Numbered from the stretch's first letter, positions 20,001 through 31,822 are shown. The stretch: DNA of 64,000 bases from Meandrina meandrites (GCA_963693305.1 OY855911.1:33363939-33427938), one strand, 5' to 3'. Notes: a model not told the origin generated them from the letters alone. Translations and numbers: made by a program.

Positions 20001-23000
20001 ACTGACTCAAACCCTCAAACCTTACATTATTCGCTCTTTAAACGACGATCGTCTCTTCGATCGCAAAGCCGTGAAATAAAACTATTACGTCACAAAATTC
20101 AAAGCTCGATCCATTCCTTCCATTCCAGTGCGCGGTCATTTTGGAAACGTTTTCGTGAAGTCTTCGGAAATCTTCGTAGTTTTTGCTATAGTTCGCGTTT
20201 TAAGGCTCAGAAAGCAAAATTTCTTCTTAAGTTTAGTTAATAATGAGTTCTTCTAGCGTTTGGTTGCTTTAAAATCGCTAAAGAAAGAATGTCGAAATTT
20301 TGGTTCATTTGACCTTTAAGAGAAATTACCTTTAGACTACTTGTAGTCGGTCTTTTCTCTAAGGTCGGAGGAGCGCTTTTATATCGGGAACTGGGCGAAC
20401 CACCAGGCGGTATGGACGGAAGGGGCTTGGGACGAGACGAGAAAAAACCGACTACGGACTCTTTTGTAATTTTTGAGGATATGCCCGTCAGTCCAGCAAC
20501 GGAGAAGATGATTGGCCAATTTAAATTGTGCGTGCAGAATGGCGTCAAGGATCTCGCGATCAACTACTGTTTTATTTGCACGCGCGCTGCCTTAGCTCGT
20601 TATAAACTTGCTTCAAGACATTAAAACAATACCGCTCCATGACGAGACTAATAACAAGACGTTAAGAGGCGCTTGGTTGTATTGGATGAATTTTCAAGCT
20701 CATTTAAAGGAACTTTGTGAAACAAAACACTGCGTTGACGTGTTGACGCAAGCACATAAGATCCGTAACGCCATTGCGCGCGCGCAACTTTAGATTGCGC
20801 ACATTGGCCAATCAGCTTCTCCGTTGCTGGGCTGACGGATATCCTCAAAAAGTGCATAAGAGTCCGCAGTCTATTTTTCCTCGCACGCTCTTGTCTCGCC
20901 TCAGTCCCCCCTCACGCATCTTAAACCCTACATTACGGCATTCCCTTTCTGAATTTCGAGAGAAAAACAGACTGCATGCAGTCTAAATTACCTTTGGAAT
21001 AAGGCCTATATGGGGGATTAACTCTCTTTCTTCATACTCTCTTGATCATGATTTATAAATATAAATATAAAAGTAGATTTATGGAGCTGGACTATTTGAT
21101 CCGTTTATTGCTACTCAGAGTTTCATGCTTACAAAGCAATCATCAGGCAACTGCCAAAATTAACACATACATGCAAAGATATAGAGAACTTAGAACAATG
21201 CTTACAAAGATCGTGTGACATTTCCGGAAATGTCTAGGCATTAAATTAGGGCGGTTTTCAATAGAAACTTTCTTGAGTGTCGACAACTTGATACTAGTTC
21301 GTTTCTGTTGTTCAGACTGGACATTTCTGGTTTACAAATAATGAAAAATTTCTCGCACAAACACAAGTTACATTTTTTGCTGACATTGGAGTATGATAAC
21401 GCTTGTTTTACTTTCCGCCACTTGATGTTGTGATCGATTTTGTTTTTTAAGATTCCAAATGTGTTCACTCAGTTCGGTTGCATGTTTGTAGCGTTCGTTC
21501 TTGAATGAGCACATGTAGTTTCTGTACCGTAGTTTGAATGGCGAGAAACTCTGAGTAACAATAAACGGATCAAATAGTCCAACTCCATAAATCTACTTTT
21601 ATACAGCTCTAGTTTAACTATTGAGCACTCTTATAGTCGATGAGGACTTCAATTTGTTACTTCGTAAATATAAATATATTTTTTCGCCTTATGGCAGTTT
21701 TAAGATGAGTTCATGAGAGAATAGTTATTCAGGCCATAATCACAGAGCAACTGTGCATCTCTATCTCTTCCATAGGTAAGATTTGGATCTGCAAAGCTAA
21801 TAACAGCAGTCGCCACTCAAGGTTGGATAGATCCAAAAAACATATTGCCGAGCTGCTGGGTCAAACAATATTATCTTGAGTATACTGATGATGGAGCGAC
21901 TTGGAAAACACACAGAGAAGATTTGAATAGGAAGGTAAGTCAGCAAGACACCAAAAACAATATTTACAAAAATAATTTTAAACATCTTTTAATGATCGTT
22001 AATTATAATACCCAGGTTATTTAAGAGGCTTAATAATGGATCGATTATGTTCTTCAGTCTGTTCCTGATTATTGATATACAGGATCAACTTTTACGTTCT
22101 AATTAAGATCAGTCGTCACAGTAACTCTACTGAATTCAAAAATCCATTAATAATTCATAAAGAAAGTACAAAAGAAATTAATGTTTAATGAGTGTCTTTA
22201 TATCTGATAAAGACACGGCTAAACTTTGCGTCTAATTTTCTAGCCCAAAATAACCCCAAATCTAAATATTAGTGCAAGAATGAGTTGATCTACATCAGAA
22301 GATTTTGAAGCCGTTCAATAAATTCGCAGTTCGTGTTTTATCACGTCTGAAACACTCGGCTGCGCCTCGTGTTTTAAACTTGATAAAACACTGCTGCTAA
22401 TTTATTAAACATTACGTAATGGCACGGGAAACTACGCTTAACTTACTGCTTCATTCTAAATACTGAAAACTGCGTGGTTGTAGATAAAGCCTCAGTAAAG
22501 TTAAAAAATAGCAGAGCAATCCTCGGGCAGCCTCTTGCTTATGATGTGTAACAACGGAGGCGCTGATGGGCTTTTAGTAAATATTATTATATGGCCGTGT
22601 GTTGCCAGTTTTGGGAACTACCAAATGCCAAATATGATTAGCTAAAATCTATATTGACCGCCGTCAAGGTTTTTCCATCATGACCGGTTATATTTGCGGT
22701 GCCAAAGTTACAAACAAAAATTTTGACGAAACGGAACAGCCAAACTTTGACAGATTTACGTTCACTTCGGCATGCAGTCAAAGCACCAACAGGAGACGAA
22801 ATCTCGAAGAGTTTGCACTCAAAAGCACTCCAGACGATTAAAAGTGACTTGGCTGTAAGAATATTCTGTCTTTGCACATTCGTGAGGTACTGGTCCTACA
22901 GAGGAATTATTTTTGTGACTTCCTCTTACCTTTTTCTTTAATGAATAATGCAAGAGAAATTGAAAACATACCTGACCAGTGATCTCGACCGCTCTTGTGA

Positions 23001-24784
23001 CTCTTGTCTTAATTTTTCATCGCCGTTCACAAGCAAAATGTTAGCGAGTCCTTTTCTTGTCTGGCCATATGATTAACATCTTATCAACCGGTCTGTATGA
23101 GAGAATCTTGACCTCGGTCGTGAGTACAGACCTCGCTGCTTTCACTTTGTACCAGCGACCTTGGTCAAGATTCTCCCATACAGACTTCCTGCTCGGTTAG
23201 TAAGAGTTACCTTCTGCTCTGGCCCCTATTGCTGCCGTTACTTGTTTTCAGTTACACATTATCCCAACCTTTCCTGAGGAGTGGAGAGTGTAGCGGGGGT
23301 AATTTGATTAGTGAATTCGTGGTGCGAAACACGTCCTCAAGGTCTCGGCTTCGGCCTCGGCCTCGCTTTCTAATATGGCGACTGGAAACAACACCAAGAC
23401 GTCACCTGACGTCAAGGTGGCGATTAACAAGGTATTAAAGTTTGTAAGGACGTTTAAAGGAACATGGTCAGATATTGTGGCCGCGCTGACCTGGACCCTA
23501 GTTTTCTCACTTTGAAAAAAGTCCACCTCAACCCGAAATAAAAAATACGCTTCGAGTACATCTCAAAATCCGCTTAAATCTTCCCAGTGTCTTACTCGAT
23601 TTTCCATCCTTTACTGAAAACCTGTTTCTGAGTGTCCTTTTGGTCATCCTATGCTATTACTTTATCATATTTGGTTAAAAACAGTATGGATCGCGTCTCC
23701 AAAAGAACATGAAAAGAAGAGGTGGGAAGCGTGAAAGCGCCGGGCGGACAGAATCGCCTGCGTTGACCAAAATAATGAAAAAAATTAACCAAAAACATTG
23801 GACAGCAAATCACCATTATATATGTTTGCAAACTCGCGTTTCTCGACCTGGCAAAAGGTCCATGTAGTATGTGAACGATTCGAACTTGGCGTCATTGACG
23901 CTGCTCGATTTGGAGCTCAAACGAATACAACAACACAACAAATAATGTTATAAGCTCTACTTTAATTCGTCAATATCATTAGGAATGATGACCTGCCTGT
24001 TCAATTATCACATTACAACTGAGTCAAGTTTCAATGCCTGCATTTTAATTTGAATAATTTCAACTACACGAGCAAATACAAATACAAACGCGGCGCGGCG
24101 AAATATAAACAATTATGCCAACGTAACGATACATACTTTGATGCATCGTACGGCGCTAGAAAAAAGATCCTGAGATTCGCGCAAACAACATGCCAACTCA
24201 CAGAAAGAGTGAAAGTTGTAAAAGGAAATTATAAAAGCAAAATATCCGATCGAAAGCAGAAATGATCACTTGTGTTTCTCACCTCTACTGATATTTCTTC
24301 GACTTCAGAGGCATTCGTTGACACTAGCCTTTCCCTGTACAAGTCCATCGGTAACTTCTCCATGGTTTCAATAAAATCAGTGTTCTAATAATGTAACATG
24401 TATATAACCACTACTTTGATTCGCAAATACTTCGATTCGACAAGGTTTGTTGATGCGCTTTTCAGTTTCCGTTCTTCGCTCGCGCGTCTTGTGATGAAGT
24501 GTGATATGCAAATTAGCTATGAAATGGTATCTAATGCGCATGTGCACCAGCTGACCGTGTTCCTTTAATTGATTGAAAGTTTTTGTGCAGGATTTGTTTT
24601 TCTCAATTGTATTTCTATATTTTGTTCTTGACAGGATTTTCAGGGCAACTCAGACGCTGGAAGTTATGTAAAAAGCCGCATTGGCAAACCCTTTACCTGT
24701 GTCGCGTTGAGAATTCGTCCAATCACATGGGTAGAACGACCGGGCATGCGCGCTGAAGTATATGGCTGTGAGGCACACATTTGA
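17089..24784 (+). CDS. Gene B: secreted PAN/apple + EGF + discoidin protein
   Basis: Four coding exons: 17089-17512, 17793-17956, 21776-21934 and 24635-24784, with phases 1, 0 and 0 matching throughout, giving 298 residues. Residues 1-20 are a signal peptide ([12 protein letters not shown] core). A PAN/apple domain follows (CRTVQSIS to YFDNLHR, with C-x3-C and CELN). Next is a six-Cys EGF domain ([12 protein letters not shown] to GYNCQ) and then one F5/8 type C domain (about 143-298) ending [12 protein letters not shown] 17089 was chosen because it starts the signal peptide and sits 9 nt after a strong acceptor (CTTCACAG), implying an upstream 5' UTR exon. The exon 2 donor, GAG|GTGGGC, is weak. 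PAN, EGF and discoidin modules bind protein and glycan ligands, so an extracellular adhesion or recognition role is likely but unproven. Introns 2 and 3 are large and carry several transposons. Confidence 0.85.
18485..20315 (+). mobile_element. Kolobok-like DNA transposon remnant with THAP exon
   Basis: The ends AGGTCAAATGAACCAAAA and TTTTGGTTCATTTGACCT are perfect inverted repeats, extending imperfectly to about 35 bp. They are flanked by TTAA (18481-18484, 20316-20319). Inside, on the same strand, lies a THAP-type domain. TTAA duplications together with a THAP domain are the diagnostic pair for Kolobok. P elements also carry THAP but make 8-bp duplications. At 1.83 kb and without a catalytic domain, it is an internally deleted copy. 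It lies in intron 2 of gene B. Confidence 0.8.
18764..19126 (+). pseudogene. THAP zinc-finger relic (transposase N terminus)
   Basis: ATG 18764 opens [16 protein letters not shown] and runs into a consensus donor (GTAAGT at about 18792). An acceptor (TTTCCAG, about 18836) then gives a frame with [12 protein letters not shown] and ICAVH, the Trp and C-x2-H parts of a C2CH THAP domain. At about 18936 one T appears to be missing. After that shift the neighbouring frame continues the domain with TEHYFRENL and the AVP-box-like LKEDAVP. The domain is thus split by a one-base frameshift, and the usual RFP segment is not evident. It belongs to the surrounding Kolobok-like element. Confidence 0.65.
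20331..20987. mobile_element. MITE with self-palindromic ends, copy 1
   Basis: It starts TTTAGACTACTTGTAGTC and ends GACTGCATGCAGTCTAAA, so each end is itself a palindrome and the two are inverted relatives. Internally, CAGCAACGGAGAAG and CTTCTCCGTTGCTG form a second inverted pair. Copy 2, in the opposite orientation, is 48109-48767. It begins 12 bases after the right TTAA of the Kolobok-like element. No transposase. Confidence 0.75.
21069..21604 (-). mobile_element. Penelope-like element fragment, GIY-YIG C terminus
   Basis: On the minus strand one frame from about 21545 reads [20 protein letters not shown], then LSEHIWNLK. After a run of six A it continues one frame over as KIDHNIKW and [17 protein letters not shown], then [15 protein letters not shown], and ends at 21241. 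This is the tail of a Penelope-type GIY-YIG endonuclease, broken by a one-base frameshift in the A run (about 21450). The fragment is bounded by a 58-bp inverted repeat (21069-21127, 21545-21604) containing ATCCGTTTATTG and CTCAGAGTTTC, so a second, oppositely oriented 3' end is joined to it. Terminal inverted or partial copies are characteristic of Penelope elements. It lies in intron 2 of gene B. Confidence 0.7.
21985..23080. other. Gene B intron 3, part homologous to the gene A intron
   Basis: No exon was found. The first ~140 bp after the exon 3 donor align with the gene A intron around TTAA MITE copy 1 and carry the unoccupied TTAA (21999-22002). Confidence 0.6.
23086..23206. repeat. MITE with GTCTGTATGRGAGAATCTTG ends
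   Basis: The left arm (ACCGGTCTGTATGAGAGAAT) is inverted relative to the right arm (ATTCTCCCATACAGACTTCC). A relative of one arm occurs at 55922-55978. Non-coding. Confidence 0.65.
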
Positions 24785-26469
24785 GCAATGTATTTCCCAG
24801 GCCCTTCTTGTTATAAATTTTTAGTAAAGAGCATTTAATCCTTAAAATAGTCTTATGCACTTTTAAGGGACTATTATCGGTACAGATGCTAAGTTATGGC
24901 TGTGATTGTGTAATCCATAGTTCTTCTGCACTTGTACTATAACTTCCCAAACTAGAATCTATAACGAAAAATATTTTTCACTTATGCACCGTATGAAGTT
25001 CGAGTATTCGGACTGCTTGATGTTGAAACTGTTAATTAATTGATTGATTGACTAATTAAGTGATCGACTGACTTATTGTTTAATTAATTATCAATTTCGT
25101 AAAACCAGAATGCAACATATCGAATGGGTATATAATAATTGTGTTTTTGTGAAAACGTTTTTCCTACTTTTTAACTTGCTCTTAAAGCCATGCTACAGGC
25201 AGTTGAATTTTGTACAAATCTGAGTGTTCATCTGTGCATAATGTTTAATGTTTTACTAGGATTTATTCAGGCCCGTAGGGAAGGGGGGGGGGGGTTGGGG
25301 GTGTGAATGGTGCGTCCGCAACCCCTCCCCACGAGCCTTGAAAGTCCGCTTATTGTGAAAAGAATATCAAAATAAATAAATAGAGGGAAATGGTATTTCT
25401 TTGCTTTGACTATTTACATTCAATATGGTCCTTTGGGTTGAAGATCCACCATTTATAGGTTAGTGTGGTATATTTTGGACCAAATTGTGTGATTCTAGGT
25501 TAATTTCATTGATACATTCTGCCTAACGCCCTTCACTTCTACCTGCCTTGTTTCCTAACAAGCTGTCCTCAAAACGCACGAAATGCAGTCGCAGATAACC
25601 AGTTTTTTTCAAAATTTCCTGGGGGAGGATACCCCCACACCCCCTAAGTTCTCGCGCCTGCGGCGCTCGAGGTTTCGTACCGGAGGCGCTCATGTGCACC
25701 CCCCCCCCCCCCCCGTGCACAGTCCTGGCTACGGGCCTGTTGTTAGCCCCCATTTTTGCTTGTTCTTGCTACTCTTAGATCGGTAGTTTCCATCAGTTGG
25801 TTGTCGATTTGAATGTCTATAGTTGTGGCTCACGTAAAAGATAATATCCCGTTAGTGAAAGTTAGTATCTCGCGCTCAGATATGGAACGATGCAGAATGG
25901 ATGAATTGAATATACCTGCACGAGGAGAACAGTTAGGGACGGACCATTATTTTCCTGTAGGGGGTAGGGGTATGAAAAATTGTCCTCTGCAAACTTTTTA
26001 ATTTATGCACCTCTGCAAACATTTTGTTTTCGAAATGCAACTTATTTTTTTTACACACATCGTGTTTGCAAGCAATTTCTTTTGTCTGTTTAGGCTCTGA
26101 AAACAATTTTTTCAATATTTTTCATATCCCCCCTCCCTTAATAAAGACATCTCCATTGAAATTTAAGTGCCACATCCATAAACACTATTCCTTCTTGAGA
26201 TTCCATCTCCTTGAAATCATGATATCATCTCCATAACAAATTCTATCCTCCTGAAATCATCTTCCATTTCCATAAAATATAAAAAAGATTTTTTTCATAA
26301 AAGCATCTCAATTAAAATTAGAGTGCCACATCCGTAAATTTTAAACGTTATTTTTAAAATTCCATCCGCCAAAAAGGGAACGTTTGGATGTGATCCTCGT
26401 TATAGTAACCGGATATCAAACGAGGAAAGCACGAGCGCCACAAACTTTGTCATTTTCATGTCAAGTATT
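24785..26469. other. Gene B 3' flank, without recognisable gene
   Basis: Apart from the hAT-like element at 25268-25739, I see only AT-rich sequence. A short repeated phrase, GTGCCACATCC, occurs at about 26168 and 26321. No clear polyadenylation signal was identified close to the gene B stop. Confidence 0.5.
25268..25739. mobile_element. hAT-like MITE with CAGGCCCGTAG ends
   Basis: CAGGCCCGTAG at the left and CTACGGGCCTG at the right are exact inverted repeats. Just inside are a G12 run (25283-25294) and a C16 run (25699-25714). There is no clear target duplication and no transposase. Confidence 0.65.
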
Positions 26470-26712
26470 GTTGCTTAGCAACCAACTGCTGTAAACTGCG
26501 GGCTCAGTGTGTTATGGATGATGTCATACTCAAGACCTGGTCAAACGATCACAACATTTTGATCCGCTATGGCCCAACATTACGGTTTATCGGTCTTAGA
26601 TTTCGATTAAATATTTAAATTTGAATGTGTTAAATAACATTCTTCTTGGTAGAACAATTAAACGGGAATTCCATGACTATTAATGACATAAATCACCTGA
26701 CCTTAGATAAAG
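26470..26712 (+). promoter_or_regulatory. Candidate promoter module, second copy (X-box)
   Basis: GTTGCTTAGCAAC (26470-26482) is identical to 3392-3404 and sits in the same context (CATTTTCATGTCAAGTATT before, GCGGGCTCAGTGTGTTA after). The CRE of the first copy is decayed here (TGATGTCA), and the TATA-like word is altered to TTAGATAAA. The two are paralogous flanks. This one lies about 1.8 kb upstream of the gene C ATG exon. Confidence 0.4.
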
Positions 26713-28246
26713 CACACGACAAATACTGGCATTCTGCGTCATGAGATGCGCATGCTCAGCTTTGCTCTTTCACAAACAGATTTTACTGCCGGTTCGTTAA
26801 AAAAAAAAAATTGAAAGTGTCGAATGCGTTGAATATTGACTTTCAGGTCCAACGTTTGTCAAAATATCAGAACTAGTACTGTCCTATCTAGCAGCTTAGC
26901 AACTTGAATTTAACATTGTTAAATGAAATAACGGAGGTACCACATTATGACAAATCTTTTGTTAGTTGGTGATTGAACTTGGCCCCAGAACAAATTTAAT
27001 CAAATAATTTGTTTTGATCTTCTAGATTTTCGCGCTCCGATTGGGTCTTGAAAAACACCTTCGAAGCTGTGCAATTGAGGTAAATGGAAGGTGCTGAAAG
27101 GAAATTAACTAATTTGTTATAATGACAATCAAACTCAACTCACTTTTGTTTAAAAAAATGTTTATTTTGACATTCACCTGAGAAACTGTTGTTTGGAGCG
27201 TACGTAAGGAAGATGAACCAATTCATTGAAACGTCAATCAAACAAAACCTCAAATTTGGAAAAACAGATTTTTAATTGTTTTTCGAGCTTACATATTTCC
27301 TGCAAACTAACATGATAGTGGGGTCAATATTCACCAGTTCGACGATGCTACAAGTTCGCCAGTCCAAGATCTCGTCTCCATTGGTAAGCTAAGATCAATC
27401 ATATTTGCCTTAAAAACATGTGTCACTTTCTTCAGTTAAAATAATACATTTTGCGTAAAAATGGGGGTTAAATGTAGGTTTAATTTGGGTTAAACGTCTA
27501 GAAAAATACATTTTATTACATAAATTATTTCTTTCTTGTGTAGAATGTATTTCGTAGAGCGCTCAACTCATTTAAATGAGGAGCAGTGACAATAGCTTCA
27601 CAAGAGATCAGGCTTCAGGAGTATAATCATCGTTTATATATATTTGAAAAATGGCTGATTTTGCATAATTATCATTTTGCTACCCCTCTTATATAATTTT
27701 CAACCCAGTGTCATATTAATACTGCGTGCAAATCAGCAAATGATTCCGTGTTCACGATGCTTAGGTGCTTAGGTTCACGCCTCTAAACAACTCAGTGACA
27801 GTGTTCTTTCAACATTTCAAGCGTGGTACTGGAACCAATATTTTTAGTCTATTTGTCAATGGACTCTTGCACCCACATCACCTGAACAAAAATTGAATGA
27901 TATATTTTTAAAAAAATGTTTGCTGTATTTTTAGAACATCTAATCTAGTATATATAAATTTATTTGCACCAAGAGAAAGTTGGCTGCAAATTGTATTCTG
28001 CCTGCAGGGGCTTTGCACCAACAAGGAATGCGCATGCTTCTTAATTTTTGCAAATTGTTTTTTTCATCAGCTGTAGTTTTTGTTTTGTCCCATCTACCTT
28101 TATCACAATCTGAGTCTTATTCCTTTTAAAACGTTATTCGTTTATACTAGGTTTCCACATGGAGGGATGTTAGAACAAATATGCATAACGCCATAAATAA
28201 CATCAATATATTATGATTCTAGAATTGAAAAAAGTTCGTATTGCAG
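26713..28246. other. Region upstream of the gene C first coding exon
   Basis: No coding exon was recognised. It may hold the gene C 5' UTR exon implied by the acceptor at 28245-28246, which cannot be placed without transcripts. Confidence 0.4.
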
Positions 28247-28276
28247 GGCTACCGTTTTGACTCCAACGTGAAGAAA

Positions 28277-30347
28277 ATGTGGTTTGCTGCTTGGTTTGTT
28301 TTCACCCTTTTTCAAATTATAACCGGTCAAACTCGACAAACTGGTTGTCAAGATGTACACTCTATATCCGGATATTCACTCACCGGGTATACGTATCGAG
28401 TGATGCGAGGAGTTCGCCTGATCACGTGCATAGTCACGTGTCAAGATGATCCAGAATGCTACAGCCTCAACTTCAAGTTTACGCTTAAACTGTGTGAACT
28501 CAACAATGCAACTCGCCTGAGTATTGAACCAAAATATTTTGTCTCCTTGGAGGATACCGTATATTTGAACAACTTATATCGGCCCTATAGACCGTGCGAC
28601 AACGTGCCGTGTGAAAACGGTGGGACCTGCATCACCATGAATTTGTATCCAGGGTTTAAATGCGAATGTAAAGCGGGATACATTGGACCGAGTTGTGAAG
28701 GTATGACTGGCACTAGAGTTTTTAATGTAATTCTGATACACTAAGCGCTATGGGGCGTCATTTTGGCCAAACAGACCGTCCGTGAGCGTTAGTTTCAGTC
28801 CGCAAAATTTGGCCAGTGAAGACCATTTGGTATTAAAATGTGGCAAGGCGCATGAAATCAGATGTTTGTAACCTCTGTATTGTTACTTCCCGTTCTCGTT
28901 GCAGACTGCTCGGTGCCGTACCCGCCACTAGGTATGCAGAATGGCAACATTCTCGACGGTCAGATCACGGCTTCCTCTCAAACTGTCGGCTTCGAGTCCT
29001 TCAATGCGAGGCTGTATGGTTCTTCGTGTTGGAAAAGCGCGAAAAACAACTCGGGCGAGTTCCTGCAAATAAACTTGGGAGAAAAGAAATATGTCAAAGC
29101 GGTAAAAATGCAAGGCGATCCGCAAGGAGACAACTGGACTGAACAGTTCTATATGGCGTACTCTTTGGGATCAGTTTGGAAAAACGTTACTTGGCTATAC
29201 GACGGTGTTAAGGTATGTCAAACAACACTCCCCTTTGCCATATCGGCACTACTTAGAGTTTGTCGTCTTTTAGGCAGTTACAGCCAGAAATTGTTGCGCA
29301 TAAAAAGCAACTCTCTGTCATTACAGTGTTGAAGCAAATTAAGTGATGGAATGTGGAATAAAATTTCTGATACTGTTTCACTGGATTTTAAATGGACCGT
29401 GTCACGTTTGGACACATTGGCAATACGGATGGAACGACTTTTCGTGTAAGGGTGAAGCCGGGGAGAGTCTCGTCTAAAATTTTGAAAAATGGAAAATCCT
29501 TTTTTTGGGAATGACCATAAATCTTTTACAGATGAGAGATACCGTAATGATTCAATTTAGCGCCCAGGGCGCTTATTTACTTTTGGCACCTCAAGGGAGG
29601 GCGCTTATTCGAGACAGGGCGCTTATTCGGGACAGGGCTCTTATTTTATTTTTTTGAGAAACAACCAAATGTTCAAAACAAAACTAACAATAACAGAAAC
29701 TGTAACAGTTAAAAGTTTAGTTACTAAAAGAATTCTTCATTTTAGCAGTAAATATATACATGTACGGTACGGTGAATGTTCACGAGTTTATCTACGGTAC
29801 CTAACAATAACAAAAACTGTAAGAATGGGGGCGCTTATTGGAATAGAGGCCACGTCCCAAAGCCACGTCCGAGACCAAAGAAAATTATATTAAATTGTTG
29901 TTTGACAATTACATGTTCTTGCGTTTTTTGTGGCCGTTGATACCGAGTGTCACCAAGCCAGTAAGATCCCTAAAATTAGCCGTAGGATTATATTTGCTCA
30001 ACGTCCCTCTACTCTCAGGTGTTTTAATTTGTTTTCGGGAGGGCCTATGTACGGGGTTGACGGGGGAGCTAATTTTCGCATGAATTTGTTTATTTTTTAC
30101 AGCTAGGGTGTGTTATGGAAGAAAAATGCAAACTGAGAGTGTCTCAACGATTTACAATGCTTGTATCATTTTCTAAAACGGTATTATTTGCGTTGTCTTT
30201 TTGCAGACGTTTAAAGGTAACAAAGGCAGAAATCATTATATCATAAATTATCTTGGCAAACAGAGCTTCCACGCTAGATCTGTCCGTATCTATCCTCTCA
30301 GATGGCACGGAATCATGGCGCTTAGAGTGGAGTTGTATGGCTGCTAA
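28277..30347 (+). CDS. Gene C: secreted PAN/apple + EGF + discoidin protein
   Basis: Three coding exons: 28277-28700, 28905-29212 and 30207-30347 (stop TAA), phases 1 and 0, giving 290 residues. Exon 1 is exactly 424 nt, as in gene B. It encodes a signal peptide (MWFAAWFVFTLFQIITGQ), a PAN/apple domain (GCQDVHSIS to YLNNLYR) and a six-Cys EGF domain (CDNVPCENGGTC to GPSCE). Exon 2 encodes the first two thirds of the discoidin domain (PLGMQNGNILDGQITASS to TWLYDGVK) without the intron that splits this region in gene B. Exon 3 ends RVELYGC. ATG 28277 follows an acceptor (ATTGCAG, 28245-28246) by 30 nt, as in gene B. The discoidin domain is clearly diverged from A and B, so C is the oldest branch. 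The protein is predicted secreted, and its ligand is unknown. Confidence 0.88.
29542..29850. mobile_element. TA-flanked GCGCTTATT MITE, decayed copy
   Basis: It starts CCGTAATGATTCAATTTAGC after a TA and repeats GGGCGCTTATTC several times, as in the intact copies at 42454-42900 and 48845-49291. The right terminus is lost near GGAATAGAGGCC. It lies in intron 2 of gene C. Confidence 0.75.
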
Positions 30348-30484
30348 TATCACCTGTATTTCACTCCCAAAATGACTTGAGTTTTGTTGTGATGGGAACA
30401 GTGGTTTATGTAACGTGCGATCTGGCAAATTTTTCCACGCTACGTATTTACTTTTTGTCTTTATGCGTAAAACTCTGGCTAATT

Positions 30485-30490
30485 AATAAA
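30485..30490 (+). terminator. Polyadenylation signal of gene C
   Basis: AATAAA lies 138 nt after the gene C stop codon, followed by a T-rich stretch. Confidence 0.55.
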
Positions 30491-30499
30491 GATTCTGAT

Positions 30500-31822
30500 C
30501 ATTCAAACGCTGAGAAAACTATTACCGGCATCTTATTGAAATATCACTAATTTTAGCTGAACGTTAACTTTACCGAAATCGCGCATCACGGCACCCTACT
30601 TTGTTTTTACTTCGTGGATTTTTAACCCCTTGAATCTGGAGCCCTAAAAAAACAACCTAAGCAAAAAGGTGGTAGGGCTGTACTCCCCACCCCCCCCCCC
30701 CCCCCTCCGCCGCAGTCCCTGTGATCAATGTTTTCTCTTACCCCCGAAGGTCGCACGACATACTATTTTGTTAGGTCCAGTGGGTCTGGTTGCAGCTCTC
30801 TCAAAATTAACACTTGTCTAATAACTGTAATACTTTTTTTTATACATTTATGATTTTATTTGCTTGTGTATATCTTATTATTATTATATATTGCTTGTAT
30901 CTTGATTATCTTCGTAATTTCAACAAAGATATATGGATTATTATAAAATAATTGTAGAAAAATCGCTTCGAGCATGAGCTCTTCGTCGGAGCATATCAAA
31001 GAAATGAGGCTTGATCGATCTATCGTAGATAAAAAGGAAATGCGTTGCAGAATATATGTAAACGTAAAAGAAATAAATACAAAAATAAAGTGTTATTTTG
31101 AACCAAAAATGTCAATTAAAACTAGAATTTTGTACGGCCGTTTACATAAAACAAATTTCAAACAAATATATCATGGATATGGAACTCAACTGGCAGAAGG
31201 CTGACCAGTTGGCTATATACAAAGCATGGCCGAGAACAACAGAACACAAATCCATGTAGTGACAGACAGGATTTAAACCTACCCGGGAACCCACTCGACG
31301 GCCACGCAGCCTCTTGCTATTAATCAAAATACTGATATACATTTTATTTTATAAACCACGTCTAAATGGACGAAAAATGTTGAATTTGTGCGTAGTCAGT
31401 GTTTATGAGGCCAGGACAATGGCTCAGTGTTTTCGTATGGGAGGTCACGTGTCCCATTACAGTGGCGGATCCAGACCTTCACCTAAGGGAGGGGGGGGGG
31501 GGGGGCACTTTTGAAGGCTTGACTATAAATGTTGAATTCTGTTAAGATAATTCCGGCAGATCAAAGCAAATGCGCTATTTACGAAAAAATAGGGGGGGGG
31601 GGGGGGGGGGGGAGGGGCTGGAGTTTACACAATGTAGTGTTCATATATAGCCTACACCATGACAGTGTCCTCTTGCGCGACCTGCCCCCACCCGACCCCT
31701 GGAGGTTGCAGTGTGTTTTTGTGGAGACAGTCCACTTATGGAAAGTGTTCCCTTACTGTTGGTTACATATCTAATGGTCGGGATGGCTGCACCATGTTTG
31801 TTTTTCTACCACCTGTCAGTAA
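30500..31822. other. Intergenic region between gene C and the FYVE gene; repeat-rich
   Basis: Contains a C16 run (30690-30705) and a hAT-like left end CAGTGGCGGATCCAGACC at 31460. Two long G runs follow (31491-31505 and 31592-31612). A possible tRNA-type fragment on the minus strand around 31270-31320 has weak A and B boxes. No gene. Confidence 0.5.

Noticed and set aside
31270..31325. Possible tRNA gene on the minus strand
   Set aside because: There are weak A- and B-box-like words but no convincing anticodon stem or acceptor pairing. At most a decayed tRNA-derived fragment.
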